Of a stretch of DNA of 64,000 bases, positions 37,481-46,547 are shown one piece after another. This DNA is from Lachnospiraceae bacterium (GTDB lineage: Bacteria > Bacillota > Clostridia > Lachnospirales > Lachnospiraceae), in NCBI GenBank assembly GCA_009774395.1, contig VSNQ01000007.1, positions 5,523 through 69,522 of the forward strand. The letters are read 5' to 3'. Numbering within the stretch: the stretch's first letter is position 1; every line of letters begins with the position of its first letter. Both the position numbers and the translations under genes were made by a program. Under the pieces are notes generated by a model. The model saw nothing but the letters and a program-made list of their open reading frames with translations, was not told the origin of the DNA and did not search any database.

Positions 37481-39103
37481 ATGAAACTTGGGATTAAAAC
37501 AAAATATCTCGTAATATACCTCACACTGGTTTTTGCTTTTGCAATCTTTTTTATCTGCCTATTCTTCTATGATAAGACCACCGACGTCAAGCAGATGGAT
37601 TCCCCATACGCAGTCACAATATGGAAGGACTATAATCAAAATATTACATATACCAAAACCAATCTTACTGGTACTATAGACACTAACGCAATTGCGGGAA
37701 ATCTACTTGCCTTTCATTCTATTCACCAAACTATCTTGGTTTATGAGAACGAACAGCTTATTTATCAGTATCCGACACAAAATATCAATCCATTTTCGTT
37801 GTCACCTGGCTATAGCTGGAATTTTGTACAGCTTCCCAAAAACGGCATAAACAATATTCGGATTGAAATTAGCTCTCCCTATAAAGAGTATTTAAAAGCT
37901 ATACCAAATTTCCTGTTGGGGAATCACTACTCTATCGCCTCCTATATCTGCGGTGCAAGCTTAATGCCCTTTGTGCTATGTATTGTAATGTTTTTCTTAG
38001 GAGCGGGTATGGTGGTATATTACCTTGCACTTTCCAAAAGTGTTGTCACTACAAGCAAGCTGTTTCATCTAGGCATCTTTGCGATTGCGCTTTCCATATG
38101 GTCAATCAATGAATGTCCTGTTACATTGCTGCTATTGAAAAACAATATTGTTAGTTCCTATATCGCATTTTTATCCCTAATGATGCTGCCGCTGCCCTTT
38201 GCTTCCTTTGTCAAAACATTTTATGAGGACAACAACCCGATTTGGGACACATTCTTTAAAATGAACCTCTGTCAAATTGTGTGCTGTCTTATATTGCAAT
38301 TTGCAGGGGTCGCCGATCTGCGGGAAACATTATGGACAACACACGTTATGATGGGGATTTTGGTTGCCATTATTTTTTATAATTCCTTTATGCTGTTTCG
38401 CAATGGCATACAGACAGATCTTGTGAAAATCCATTTAGCCTGCATTGTTATCTGCGGTATTACGCTGTTATTGGATATTATGGGATATTATTTAGGGACT
38501 TGGGATGGTAATACATTCGGTCGCTTCGGCTTCCTTTCTTATATTATTGTGCTTGGCATTTCCTCCACCAAAGAATCTGCTTCCTTAATGCAGATGGGGC
38601 AGAAAGCAAGCGATTACCAGCAGCTTGCTTACACCGATCAAATGACTGGCATGAACAACCGCACCTGCTTTAATGTTGATTTTGCAAAATTCTCAGAAAC
38701 ACCAGAGGACGTAACTATTGTTGACTTTGACTTAAATAATTTAAAATATATTAACGATACATTTGGGCATAGCTCTGGTGACCGCTATATTACAAGTTGT
38801 TCCAATATTATTCGGGAAATTTTCGATGGTATCGGCAAATGCTACCGTGTAGGCGGCGACGAATTTGTGGCAATTATAGAAAACTCTTCCCATATTGACA
38901 TGAAACAATATATGGCAATGCTGGAGTCTAGCGTAGATGCCTGCAACCGTGCCAATAAAGAGTTCCGAATGCAAATTGCCTACGGCTGTGCAGTCTATGC
39001 CGCTGAAGTAGACAAAACATTGGAGGATACCTATAACCGCGCCGATAAAATTATGTATAAAGACAAAGAAGAAAAAAAAGCCAAAAAAGGAAGCCACAGA
39101 TAG
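37481..39103 (+). CDS. Diguanylate cyclase with 7TM sensor
   Basis: 540 residues from the ATG at 37481, 8 bases after AAGGAG (a GTG three codons earlier is less likely). N-terminal helix, an external domain of about 130 residues with a beta-sandwich look, then about seven transmembrane helices (residues 160-350) of 7TMR-DISM type. The GGDEF domain at 375-535 has YTDQMTGMNNR, DFDLNNLKYINDTFGHSSGD and the intact active-site RVGGDEF. No obvious RxxD inhibitory site directly before GGDEF was noted. It makes cyclic di-GMP, which usually opposes flagellar motility, relevant given the flagellar operon in this window. Confidence 0.93.
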   Translation: MKLGIKTKYLVIYLTLVFAFAIFFICLFFYDKTTDVKQMDSPYAVTIWKDYNQNITYTKTNLTGTIDTNAIAGNLLAFHSIHQTILVYENEQLIYQYPTQNINPFSLSPGYSWNFVQLPKNGINNIRIEISSPYKEYLKAIPNFLLGNHYSIASYICGASLMPFVLCIVMFFLGAGMVVYYLALSKSVVTTSKLFHLGIFAIALSIWSINECPVTLLLLKNNIVSSYIAFLSLMMLPLPFASFVKTFYEDNNPIWDTFFKMNLCQIVCCLILQFAGVADLRETLWTTHVMMGILVAIIFYNSFMLFRNGIQTDLVKIHLACIVICGITLLLDIMGYYLGTWDGNTFGRFGFLSYIIVLGISSTKESASLMQMGQKASDYQQLAYTDQMTGMNNRTCFNVDFAKFSETPEDVTIVDFDLNNLKYINDTFGHSSGDRYITSCSNIIREIFDGIGKCYRVGGDEFVAIIENSSHIDMKQYMAMLESSVDACNRANKEFRMQIAYGCAVYAAEVDKTLEDTYNRADKIMYKDKEEKKAKKGSHR

Positions 39104-39116
39104 GAACTATAAACAA

Positions 39117-39146
39117 CGAGCAGGAGAGAAAACACTCCCCTGCTCG
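39117..39146 (+). terminator. Hairpin after the diguanylate cyclase
   Basis: Stem CGAGCAGG / CCTGCTCG with an inner GAG/CTC pair; the T-run is weak, so termination strength is uncertain. Confidence 0.55.
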
Positions 39147-39247
39147 AATATTGGAATATATTAGATGATTATTTGTAAGCACTTTATTATTTATACGGGC
39201 AACCAGTAAAGTTTGTCAATAACACCAACTTTTACATGTCATTATCT

Positions 39248-39982
39248 TCAGCCCCAACTATTATAGTTTCCGTAATATTTACCATTGTAAATGGAACCAC
39301 CATATGTATTGTCATAATCTCCGTAGCTACCATAATTTCCGCCATAATATGAGGTATTTCCATATTTATTGTATGTTGAGGTACCATAGAGCCTATCCAA
39401 TAAGTTAACCGTTGATGCTGCAGATTCCTGAATTGCGGAAAAGCGCTCGCTGATCTCGGTTCCATAGCCCTCTTCTTTGCAGAAAACAGACTTAATATCT
39501 TCAAAATCAGCCGCTTCTAATTTCTTGCTGTCTACAGTAAGCTCTCCACTCTTTGAAATAGTAATACCTATTTTTTCTAGTCCTGCCTTATATTCTGTCG
39601 TAACCTTTCCCACTTGGACTTCAAAATATGGATCTGAACCGCCTGCCGCCTCGTTTGATGCAGAATGTACGTTATTGTAATTAGCTACAAAATCTTTTAC
39701 CTCAGAAATCATTTTCTGTTTGTCTTTATCAGTAATTTCTGTCTTCTTCGCAATCTCTAGCATATTTTTAATGCTGTTTGTTACTGCATTTGCGGATTTC
39801 TCCACCTTCTCATACAACGCAATCTGCTTTGACTTCGTTGTGCTGCTGCTGGAATTTACCTTATTTGTATTGTTTGTCGATGCACTGTTGTTTCTCGAAT
39901 ACAACCTGCTTCCACGGCTTCTTCTAGCAGATCTTATCATTCTTGCTCTTGCAAGATTACTTCTTGTACTGCGGATATTCAT
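39248..39982 (-). CDS. FliD-like small protein with Gly/Tyr/Asn-rich tail
   Basis: 244 residues from the ATG at 39982, directly after a run of eight Gs that can act as ribosome site; the frame extends to 40036. N-terminus is Arg/Ser-rich and disordered. Residues about 55-200 resemble the C-terminal part of the flagellar cap FliD: YEKVEKSANAVTNSI, VANYNNVHSASN, GLEKIGITISKSGELTVDSKKLEAADFEDIKSVF. The last 45 residues are a low-complexity Tyr/Gly/Asn/Ser tail. No signal peptide; if exported, it might use the flagellar export system. Function unknown; the FliD link rests on the -G-L-T-V-D- pattern alone. Confidence 0.6.
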   Translation of the reverse strand: MNIRSTRSNLARARMIRSARRSRGSRLYSRNNSASTNNTNKVNSSSSTTKSKQIALYEKVEKSANAVTNSIKNMLEIAKKTEITDKDKQKMISEVKDFVANYNNVHSASNEAAGGSDPYFEVQVGKVTTEYKAGLEKIGITISKSGELTVDSKKLEAADFEDIKSVFCKEEGYGTEISERFSAIQESAASTVNLLDRLYGTSTYNKYGNTSYYGGNYGSYGDYDNTYGGSIYNGKYYGNYNSWG

Positions 39983-40235
39983 AGAAAGTTCCCCCCCCGT
40001 TCTTGTCTGTCGCATATTTATCATGCTTGCTGACATATTTTAATTTACACTGGCCAATACCTAAATTTGCCAATAATGCCGCCCCACAAGCGTAATTATA
40101 TTGCGTGATATAGTAAAATTAATCGCTTGTGAGTATATATAGAATCTCAACTCAATTTTTCACTCATTAGTGATACTTTTTCCTAAGTTACATAATATAT
40201 ATCGGTCGATATCAAAAATTGTTTAGCGTATTTTA

Positions 40236-40286
40236 GAAAAAAGGCAGAAAGCTTTTCTATTTTTTAAATGCTCTCTGCCTTTTTTC
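40236..40286. terminator. Two-way terminator
   Basis: Stem AAAAAAGGCAGA..AGC / GCT..TCTGCCTTTTTT; A- and T-runs on both sides let it work in both directions. It follows the 49-residue gene on the minus strand. Confidence 0.8.
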
Positions 40287-40333
40287 CTATTCTTTGTCGA
40301 TATAATGCTGCAAACTAAATGATTATTCTTTAT

Positions 40334-40483
40334 TTATGCTTTATCGTTGTTACACAAAGCCTCATATTTTTTAACAAGTTCTTGAAAATCTTCAAGCGTG
40401 CTGCATTCCTTCAAATCATTTAAAATCCGTACTCGTTCTAACTTGCGTGCTAAACTTTCAACAATTTCTGCATTTGTTGGCAT
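40334..40483 (-). CDS. 49-residue hypothetical protein
   Basis: Begins MPTNAEIVESLARKLERV, continues through a helical ECSTLEDFQELVKKYEAL section and ends with NNDKA. GGGGTGAT lies just before the ATG. Codon use and the amphipathic helical pattern look like real protein. A terminator lies 50 bases after the stop. No family recognised. Confidence 0.6.
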   Translation of the reverse strand: MPTNAEIVESLARKLERVRILNDLKECSTLEDFQELVKKYEALCNNDKA

Positions 40484-40573
40484 ATCATCACCCCACTTCC
40501 AAAATCATTGCTGATAAGATAACCTTATTATACCAATAACCAGAATCTGTGTAAAGTTTTTCTTTTCAGTTCC

Positions 40574-40840
40574 TTATGCTTTCCAGCGCTGTAATGTGGG
40601 GAAATATGCCATCAATGCCGTTTTGGCTTCCTCTATGGTTTTACTTCTGCCGCCTTCTACCTCAAATGGTGCACAGAAGTCTGCCATCTGCTCCATTGTA
40701 CAATCCTGCTCAAAAGCGCCGTCTTTGTAACAATAACAGCAATACATATCATTTTTACTGCCGTCCTGATTGGTTCCGTACTGTTCCTCCTGCATTGGCA
40801 TTCCGCAGCTTTGACAAATTTTTAACTCCATATTTTCCAT
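40574..40840 (-). CDS. Small zinc-ribbon protein (Zn_ribbon_2 type)
   Basis: 88 residues; AAAGGAAG 6 bases before the ATG. Starts ELKICQSCGMPM and continues with DMYCCYCYKDGAFEQDCTMEQMADFC: paired CxxC-type motifs that would bind one zinc ion, followed by a short helical region. This matches the putative zinc-ribbon family PF12674, which is often encoded near transferases or regulators and has no proven function. Single gene on this strand. Confidence 0.8.
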   Translation of the reverse strand: MENMELKICQSCGMPMQEEQYGTNQDGSKNDMYCCYCYKDGAFEQDCTMEQMADFCAPFEVEGGRSKTIEEAKTALMAYFPTLQRWKA

Positions 40841-41036
40841 TTTTTCTTCCTTTCCGATATCAATATTATTTGATATCTGCCGCTTAGCAATATTTTAAAC
40901 CTTCCTACTATAATACCTGTCTTGCAATATTCTTAATTCTTCTTTTGCATTTCAGATTCTATTAGGAATGTTTATAAAAACAGTATAACAGTTTAAACCT
41001 GACAGCAGTCTGTCATATTCTAATTTTTATTTTAGA

Positions 41037-41654
41037 TTATGCATAAATTGGTTCAAAATCGTCTGCGCCGTGTCCACAGGTCGGGCAGGTAAATTCTGCC
41101 GGAAGCTCGCTTCCATTATATACATAATTGCAGATTTTGCAGCGCCAGCCAACAATTTTTTTATCGCTTTCTGCTTTCTGCGGTTTCGGTTTTACCTTGC
41201 TTTGGTAATCTGCATACGTAAGCGGTTCCTTATCGCTTAATACCTGCGCATCCTCCACTTCCGCAATAAACAGCGTATGGCTTCCCAAATCCTGACTGCT
41301 TACCACCTTGCAGTGCAATACCGCACACGCCTGCCAGCCCATATAAGGGATTCCACGGCTGTCTATGGGCGGTGTCATATTTGCAAATTTATCCACGTTT
41401 CTTCCCGACTGGAATCCAAAATGTGAAATGGTTTCAAACGTTACCGTTTGGTCAAGCATACTCAGTGTAAAAATACCGCTTTCCTTAATTAAATCACAGG
41501 TATAATTGCTATTTAAAACGGATATTGCTACTCTTGTCGGGCTGTTTGCCACCTGCATACAAGTGTTGGTAATACAACCATTTACTTTTTCTCCCGCCTT
41601 TGTTGACAGCATAAAAACACCATAACTTAGACGATACATTGCTTTATTATCCAT
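41037..41654 (-). CDS. Flavin reductase-rubredoxin fusion (high-molecular-weight rubredoxin type)
   Basis: 205 residues from the ATG at 41654; the frame reaches 41681 but GGGG sits just before 41654. Residues 1-150 are an FMN-binding flavin-reductase domain (YGVFMLSTKAGEKVNGCITNTCMQV; NRSPTRVAIS-like region; SHFGFQSGRNVDKF). The last 45 residues are a rubredoxin: WRCKICNYVYNG and FTCPTCGHGADDFEPI, giving the four iron-binding cysteines. Such fusions carry electrons from NADH-linked reductases to oxygen- or peroxide-detoxifying partners in anaerobes. No partner flavodiiron gene is next to it here. Confidence 0.92.
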   Translation of the reverse strand: MDNKAMYRLSYGVFMLSTKAGEKVNGCITNTCMQVANSPTRVAISVLNSNYTCDLIKESGIFTLSMLDQTVTFETISHFGFQSGRNVDKFANMTPPIDSRGIPYMGWQACAVLHCKVVSSQDLGSHTLFIAEVEDAQVLSDKEPLTYADYQSKVKPKPQKAESDKKIVGWRCKICNYVYNGSELPAEFTCPTCGHGADDFEPIYA

Positions 41655-41727
41655 ATTTTTCCCCATTCCTTTCCAAGACACAACCTACTGTAAAAGTTTT
41701 GTCAAATTCTTTCACTCTTTTCCTATT

Positions 41728-43269
41728 TTATTCTTTTTCTGATAAATCTTCGTTTTCCGGTCTCTGCGCAACTGTAAGTGAAACACCGTCAAGTCCATTT
41801 ACCGTAATATTACGATTTACTTTTGCATCATAAGACTCTGCGTTAATAATACTTGACAAGTCGATTCCTGTCGTTTCTTTCATAGACTCAAATAATTTTG
41901 CCATCACTGCCGGAACATTGCCTGCGACCTGTTCTACACCGTTTGCATCGCCATTTCCACCAATAATCGTAATTTTGTCAATCTGTGATAATGGTTCCGC
42001 AATTTTCCCTGCGATATCGGGCAGCACCTTAATCATCATTTCCGCAACTGCCGCCTTATTATACTTCGCATAAGCTTCTGCTTTTTTCTCCATAGCTTCT
42101 GCTTCCGCAAGCCCTTTTGCCTGAATGGATTCCGCTTCCGCAAGCCCCTTTGCTTTAATTGCTGCCGCTTCCGCCTCACCAAATGCCCGAACACCTTGTG
42201 CTTCCTGCTCTCTTGAAAATCGATCCGCTTCTGCCTGTGCCTTTCTTGCCTCTGCTTCCCGCTGTGCTTCAAACTGCTGTGCTTCTGCTTCTTTTTGCCG
42301 CTGATACAACGCTGCATCTGCTTTCTGCTGTGCCGCGTATTTATCTGCTTCTGCCTGCTTTTTTACCTCTGCTTCCAGTGCACGTTCTCTTACAGCGACC
42401 TGCTTCTGCTTTAACTCAATCTCACGTTCCTGCTTGGCAATATCCGCATTCGCTGTCGTAATCTCAATTGTTTTACGCTGTTCCTCTTTCTGAATTTCAT
42501 ATGCCGCATCCGCCATTGCCTTTTTGGTATCCGCCTCCATCTGCAATTCAGACTTCTTAATTGCTAGTTCATTCTGCTTTTTTGCAATCTCCGTCTGTGC
42601 CGCAACAGCAGCATCATTGGATTCCTTGTCAGCGGAAGCCTGTGCTACTTTTATATCACGTTCACTTTCTGCCCTTGCAATCGCCGCCGCCTTTTTAATC
42701 TTAACAATATTGTCAATACCAAGGTTTTCAATGACTTCATTTGCATCCACGAAATTCTGTACATTAAAACTAATAATATCCAATCCCATCGCTGCCAAAT
42801 CAGGCTCTGCATTTTCTTTCACCAGCGTAGCGAATTTCTGACGGTCAGATACCATTTCTTCCAGCTTCATTTTTCCCACAATTTCACGCACATTACCCTC
42901 TAGTACCTCCCGTGCTACACTGGCAATATACTCGGCATTTTTATTTAAGAAATTCTCTGCTGCAAGCCGTAAGGTTTCCGGATTACTGCTGATTTTTACA
43001 TTGACTGTCGCGTCTACATTAATATTGATATAATCCGCTGTCGGCACGGCATTGCTCGTCTTGACGTCAATCGGTATCAGTCTTAAATTCAGCTTATCCA
43101 AACGTTCAAAAAACGGAATCCGAATACTTGCCTTACCAATTACAATTTTTGACTTTTTCTTAATGCCGGAAATAATAAACGCCATATCAGGCGGCGCTTT
43201 GACATACCCAATAGCAAACAGTACAATAATCAAAATAAAAATTGTTCCTGCAATAATAAGTTTTACCAT
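41728..43269 (-). CDS. floT: Flotillin-like SPFH-domain membrane protein
   Basis: 513 residues from the ATG at 43269 (GAGGGG ahead; frame reaches 43293). One N-terminal transmembrane helix (~2-24), then the SPFH domain (PPDMAFIISGIKKKSKIV; DVKTSNAVPTADYINI; EVLEGNVREIVGKMKLEEM). A long Ala/Glu/Lys/Gln coiled coil follows, ending in a repeated AKGLAEAESIQAKGLAEAEAM stretch, and then a C-terminal region with AEMMIKVLPDIAGKIAEPL. This is the flotillin/YuaG (FloT) class, larger than FloA. It organises fluid-membrane domains and protein complexes. No NfeD-type partner gene lies next to it. Confidence 0.88.
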   Translation of the reverse strand: MVKLIIAGTIFILIIVLFAIGYVKAPPDMAFIISGIKKKSKIVIGKASIRIPFFERLDKLNLRLIPIDVKTSNAVPTADYININVDATVNVKISSNPETLRLAAENFLNKNAEYIASVAREVLEGNVREIVGKMKLEEMVSDRQKFATLVKENAEPDLAAMGLDIISFNVQNFVDANEVIENLGIDNIVKIKKAAAIARAESERDIKVAQASADKESNDAAVAAQTEIAKKQNELAIKKSELQMEADTKKAMADAAYEIQKEEQRKTIEITTANADIAKQEREIELKQKQVAVRERALEAEVKKQAEADKYAAQQKADAALYQRQKEAEAQQFEAQREAEARKAQAEADRFSREQEAQGVRAFGEAEAAAIKAKGLAEAESIQAKGLAEAEAMEKKAEAYAKYNKAAVAEMMIKVLPDIAGKIAEPLSQIDKITIIGGNGDANGVEQVAGNVPAVMAKLFESMKETTGIDLSSIINAESYDAKVNRNITVNGLDGVSLTVAQRPENEDLSEKE

Positions 43270-43515
43270 TTTCCCCTCTTTTCTGCGCTGCATTTCACTG
43301 CACGACTTATTAATTTTTTGTTTTTGATATTGTGCTCACAAACGATTCGATTTCTCATTACAACTCAGCTTTGCCGATTTGTAACAATTTCTCTGCAATT
43401 CTTCAGCACAGATTTATCCAAAAACATATGAAACGAAATACAATTTCCTATATGTCGAATTATAGCATAAAATAGGGAATTCGTATAGATACTATTATGA
43501 AGTTGCAATTTATTA

Positions 43516-43544
43516 TTGATATATCAATTGTAATGTGATATACT
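43516..43544 (+). promoter_or_regulatory. Sigma-A-type promoter of the 182-residue membrane gene
   Basis: Plus strand TTGATA (43516-43521), 17-base spacer, TATACT (43539-43544). The transcript leader would include a family P palindrome. The rest of 43270-43515 shows nothing. Confidence 0.65.
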
Positions 43545-43561
43545 AGACAAAATTTTTATTG

Positions 43562-43664
43562 ATACTGACAAGCGGTTCCATATTCTTTTCTGCATAGCGT
43601 ATATGGAGTTCTTATGCAATATGATCTGTGAAGGAATTAGAGAATCTTAACGTTCGTCAGTATA
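43562..43664. repeat. Palindromic element family P, copy 2 (divergent)
   Basis: Ends ATACTGACAAGCG and CGTTCGTCAGTATA; interior GCGTATATGG and TTATGCAATATG. It lies within the 5' leader of the next gene. Confidence 0.65.
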
Positions 43665-43701
43665 TATTATATATTGAACGTTTTTAATTAGGAGGCAAAA
43701 T

Positions 43702-44250
43702 ATGCGTACAGATGACCGCTACGAACAATATACCAAAAATCAGCAAATGCGGGAAACCATTTTCCGTGAATATCCTGAAATTCAGAAACTAGACCTTGCC
43801 AAAAACAAATGGATGTGTTTCCTAATGTCCTTTATGCTGATTGCTCGCATTATCAATATTATTTTGTTAGTTCAAAATGGAAACTCCAATCTATTTCTAT
43901 TGATTGGAGCAAATTGTATTGGATATTTTACATACTTTTTTATCCTGTTTTTTTGTATGCGGGTCAAAGCCCAAAATGTATACTTTTTGTATATACTGCT
44001 TTTTAGTTTATTGAATACGCTTTTCAGGCATCTTCAAAATTTTACTTCATTGAATATGCTGATAGAAGTACATCTATCTCTTTTTCAAAGCGTTCCACTG
44101 GCTGCTATATCGGATATTCTGCTGTATATAGGATTTGCGCTTCATGCAGGCGTTACTATATGGCTGACAATTATCCCCAAAAACCGCAGGCTTGCGAAAC
44201 AATTTGATACGCTTATGCGCGACAGCAGTCAACTTTCTAACCCGAAATAA
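43702..44250 (+). CDS. Four-helix membrane protein, unknown
   Basis: 182 residues; AGGAGG 8 bases before the ATG. A hydrophilic N-terminus of about 35 residues is followed by four hydrophobic segments (roughly 37-60, 65-90, 95-115 and 130-155) and a basic C-terminus. No motif recognised. Monocistronic: its own promoter at 43516-43544 and family P palindromes on both sides. Real gene on codon use and ribosome site; function unknown. Confidence 0.72.
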   Translation: MRTDDRYEQYTKNQQMRETIFREYPEIQKLDLAKNKWMCFLMSFMLIARIINIILLVQNGNSNLFLLIGANCIGYFTYFFILFFCMRVKAQNVYFLYILLFSLLNTLFRHLQNFTSLNMLIEVHLSLFQSVPLAAISDILLYIGFALHAGVTIWLTIIPKNRRLAKQFDTLMRDSSQLSNPK

Positions 44251-44334
44251 CAGCAATTATTATATTGATACCCTGCATACGTATCAATCATTCTCTACCA
44301 TAACATATTTTTCTTTCAATATTTTTTATTCTGC

Positions 44335-44438
44335 TATACTCACGAGCGATTAGATTTTCCTTCCCGCACAACACATATTGTCCGCTTATACAACATGGGC
44401 TGTGCAGAAATTGGAAAATCTTAACGTTCGTCAACATA
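44335..44438. repeat. Palindromic element family P, copy 3
   Basis: Nearly the same as copy 1: TATACTCACGAGCGATTAG at the left, GGAAAATCTTAACGTTCG at the right. Its right end overlaps the last two codons and stop of the MATE gene. Confidence 0.8.
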
Positions 44439-45798
44439 CCTTACTTTTCAGCCATTTCCCACTAACAAATCTTCCAGAAAACAGTATTCCTCGTATTGTC
44501 CAATCTGCAAACATACCAATCCATACCACCATTGGACCAAAATGAAATACTTTTACAAGGTAAATACACAGTGCAACCCGACAGCACCACATTGTAATGG
44601 TTGAAACGATCATAGAAAACCTCACATCTCCCGCAGCACGCAGCCCATACCCGATTACAAATGATCCAACCCATACCAGCGGCTTTACAATCGTAATGGC
44701 AACCATCATTTCAAAGCACAGCGCCGCTGATTCTGACTCCATTCCAGCAAGCCATGTAACAGGTTTTGTTATCGCAAGAACCAAAAGGCAGGAACACAAA
44801 ATCCCAACCCATGCAATACTTGTCAGCTTCACAATATAATACTTTGCTTCCTCCTTCCGTCCAGCGCCGATACACTGACCTACAACCGTCATTAATCCGA
44901 TACCGACACCAATACCAAAAATTCCATTCACATTTTCAAGGATATTGGTCATTGCCTGCGCCGCAATTGCCGCTGTCCCCATTGTCGAAACCGTTGACTG
45001 TATGGCAAGCTTTCCAAATTGAAACATACCATTCTCAATACCAGAGGGAATACCGATTGCCATTATTTTCATAATTAGCGGCATATCTGGACGGATTTGC
45101 AAATAATCCCGCACTACAATTTTCTGACGCGGTTTTCTTAGGCAGTAAAATACTACGATTGTGCAAAAAATTCTGGATATCAGCGTCGCAATTGCCGCAC
45201 CTGCTACACCCCACTGCAAACCATAAATTAACACAGCGTTGCCAGCAATATTTAAAATATTAGAAATAACAGACACTTCCATAGGAAATCGTGAGTCCCC
45301 TCCAGCACGGTAAAATGCTGCACCTGCATTAAACAGTGCCAGAAATGGATACGACATCACCGTAATCAGAAAATAGACAAGTGAATCTTCCATTACCGAT
45401 TCCTCAACTGCACCAAAAATCAGCCGCAGCAGCCCCTCACTTCCAATCAGACATACTGCCGTAAGTACTGCTGAAATTACAAAAACTGTAAGCACTACCT
45501 GATTTGCTGCTTTATTGCACTGCTTCTCGTTGCCACTACCAAGGTATTGGGAACAGATAATCGCCGCACCTGTTGCCATTGCAGAAAATACTTGAATTAC
45601 CAAATTATTGATAGCGTCCACCAAAGAAACCGCTGAAATTGCCTCGCTCCCAACCGTAGACACCATCATCGTATCTACCATTCCCATAAAGGAATTTAAT
45701 AATTGCTCCACAACAATCGGAACCAACAAAAGAAACAATGCGCGATTGCTGAAAAGAAGACTGTTCCAGTCAATCTGCTTTTTATCATAAAGTTTCAT
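44431..45798 (-). CDS. MATE-family efflux transporter
   Basis: 455 residues, twelve predicted transmembrane helices in two related halves. Family features: LFLLLVPIVVEQLLNSFMGMVDTMMVSTVG at the N-terminus; GSGNEKQCNKAANQVV after helix 2; FYRAGGDSRFPM; and, in the second half, GQCIGAGRKEEAKYY. Exchanges Na+ or H+ for organic cations or drugs across the cytoplasmic membrane. GAGGGG precedes the ATG. The stop codon lies in a family P palindrome, so the natural C-terminus may have been altered slightly. Confidence 0.93.
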   Translation of the reverse strand: MKLYDKKQIDWNSLLFSNRALFLLLVPIVVEQLLNSFMGMVDTMMVSTVGSEAISAVSLVDAINNLVIQVFSAMATGAAIICSQYLGSGNEKQCNKAANQVVLTVFVISAVLTAVCLIGSEGLLRLIFGAVEESVMEDSLVYFLITVMSYPFLALFNAGAAFYRAGGDSRFPMEVSVISNILNIAGNAVLIYGLQWGVAGAAIATLISRIFCTIVVFYCLRKPRQKIVVRDYLQIRPDMPLIMKIMAIGIPSGIENGMFQFGKLAIQSTVSTMGTAAIAAQAMTNILENVNGIFGIGVGIGLMTVVGQCIGAGRKEEAKYYIVKLTSIAWVGILCSCLLVLAITKPVTWLAGMESESAALCFEMMVAITIVKPLVWVGSFVIGYGLRAAGDVRFSMIVSTITMWCCRVALCIYLVKVFHFGPMVVWIGMFADWTIRGILFSGRFVSGKWLKSKVC

Positions 45799-45841
45799 AA
45801 GAAACCCCTCTACTGTTTTCCTGCTATGTTTATATTATGAC

Positions 45842-45883
45842 CTTTTTATTACTATCTTTTTATTACTATCTTTTTATTACTAT
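45842..45883. repeat. Three tandem copies of a 14-bp unit at a gene end
   Basis: CTTTTTATTACTAT repeated three times without change, spanning the 3' end and stop of the HAD phosphatase gene. Copy-number changes would alter the last few residues. Confidence 0.85.
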
Positions 45884-46547
45884 CCTTTATGTTTTGAATT
45901 TGATCTATCACTTCCCTTGGGCTTTTGGCAAAAATAGACGCACCATGCTCCACCAAAAATGCTTTATCCCGAAATCCCCACAATACGCTGATACACGGAA
46001 GTCCTGCATTTACAGCAGTCTGCAAATCCACATCAGAATCACCAATATAAACTGCCTGTTCCTTCTGTTTTCCCAACTCTCGCAATGCCAATTCTACACT
46101 GTCCGGCGCTGGTTTCCGTGCCATACCCTCTCGGTCGCCAATCGCTACAGATACCTCCTTAAAGTATTTGTCCCGCAATGCTTTCACAGCAGCATCGACT
46201 TTATTGGAAACAATTGCAAGCGCATATCCCTGTTCTTTTAACTGTGCCAATAGTGCCTGTACCCCTTCATATGCCCTTGTCTTATCGTTGCAATGATCTT
46301 GATAATATCCTCGAAAAACAGTAAAAGCCTCCTCAAACCTTGGATTATCTTCCCCGTCCGGTACTGCCCTGCGCATTAAGTTCCGAATACCATTACCTAC
46401 AAATTGCCTGACTTCATCCAGTGCTCTTAACGGCATACCACAGGCAGCAAGCGCATAATTTGTTGCATCTGTCAGGTCTTCTAATGTATATAATAATGTA
46501 CCATCAAGGTCAAAAATTACTGTGTCAATTTTATTGTGCGTTTCCAT
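45852..46547 (-). CDS. HAD-family phosphatase (phosphoglycolate phosphatase-like)
   Basis: 231 residues from the ATG at 46547, placed 5 bases after GGAGGAGG; an ATG at 46562 lies too close upstream. Motif I DLDGTLL (catalytic Asp), cap domain with ALAACGMPLRALDEVRQFVGNGIRNL, motif II-like IVSNKVD, motif III Lys (ARKPAPDSV) and motif IV YIGDSDVDLQTAVNAG: the Gph subgroup, which removes phosphate from 2-phosphoglycolate or similar small substrates. The start overlaps the 3' end of the RNA-repair gene, so the two are cotranscribed. That pairing may matter, since end-healing can leave phosphoglycolate. Confidence 0.9.
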   Translation of the reverse strand: METHNKIDTVIFDLDGTLLYTLEDLTDATNYALAACGMPLRALDEVRQFVGNGIRNLMRRAVPDGEDNPRFEEAFTVFRGYYQDHCNDKTRAYEGVQALLAQLKEQGYALAIVSNKVDAAVKALRDKYFKEVSVAIGDREGMARKPAPDSVELALRELGKQKEQAVYIGDSDVDLQTAVNAGLPCISVLWGFRDKAFLVEHGASIFAKSPREVIDQIQNIKDSNKKIVIKR

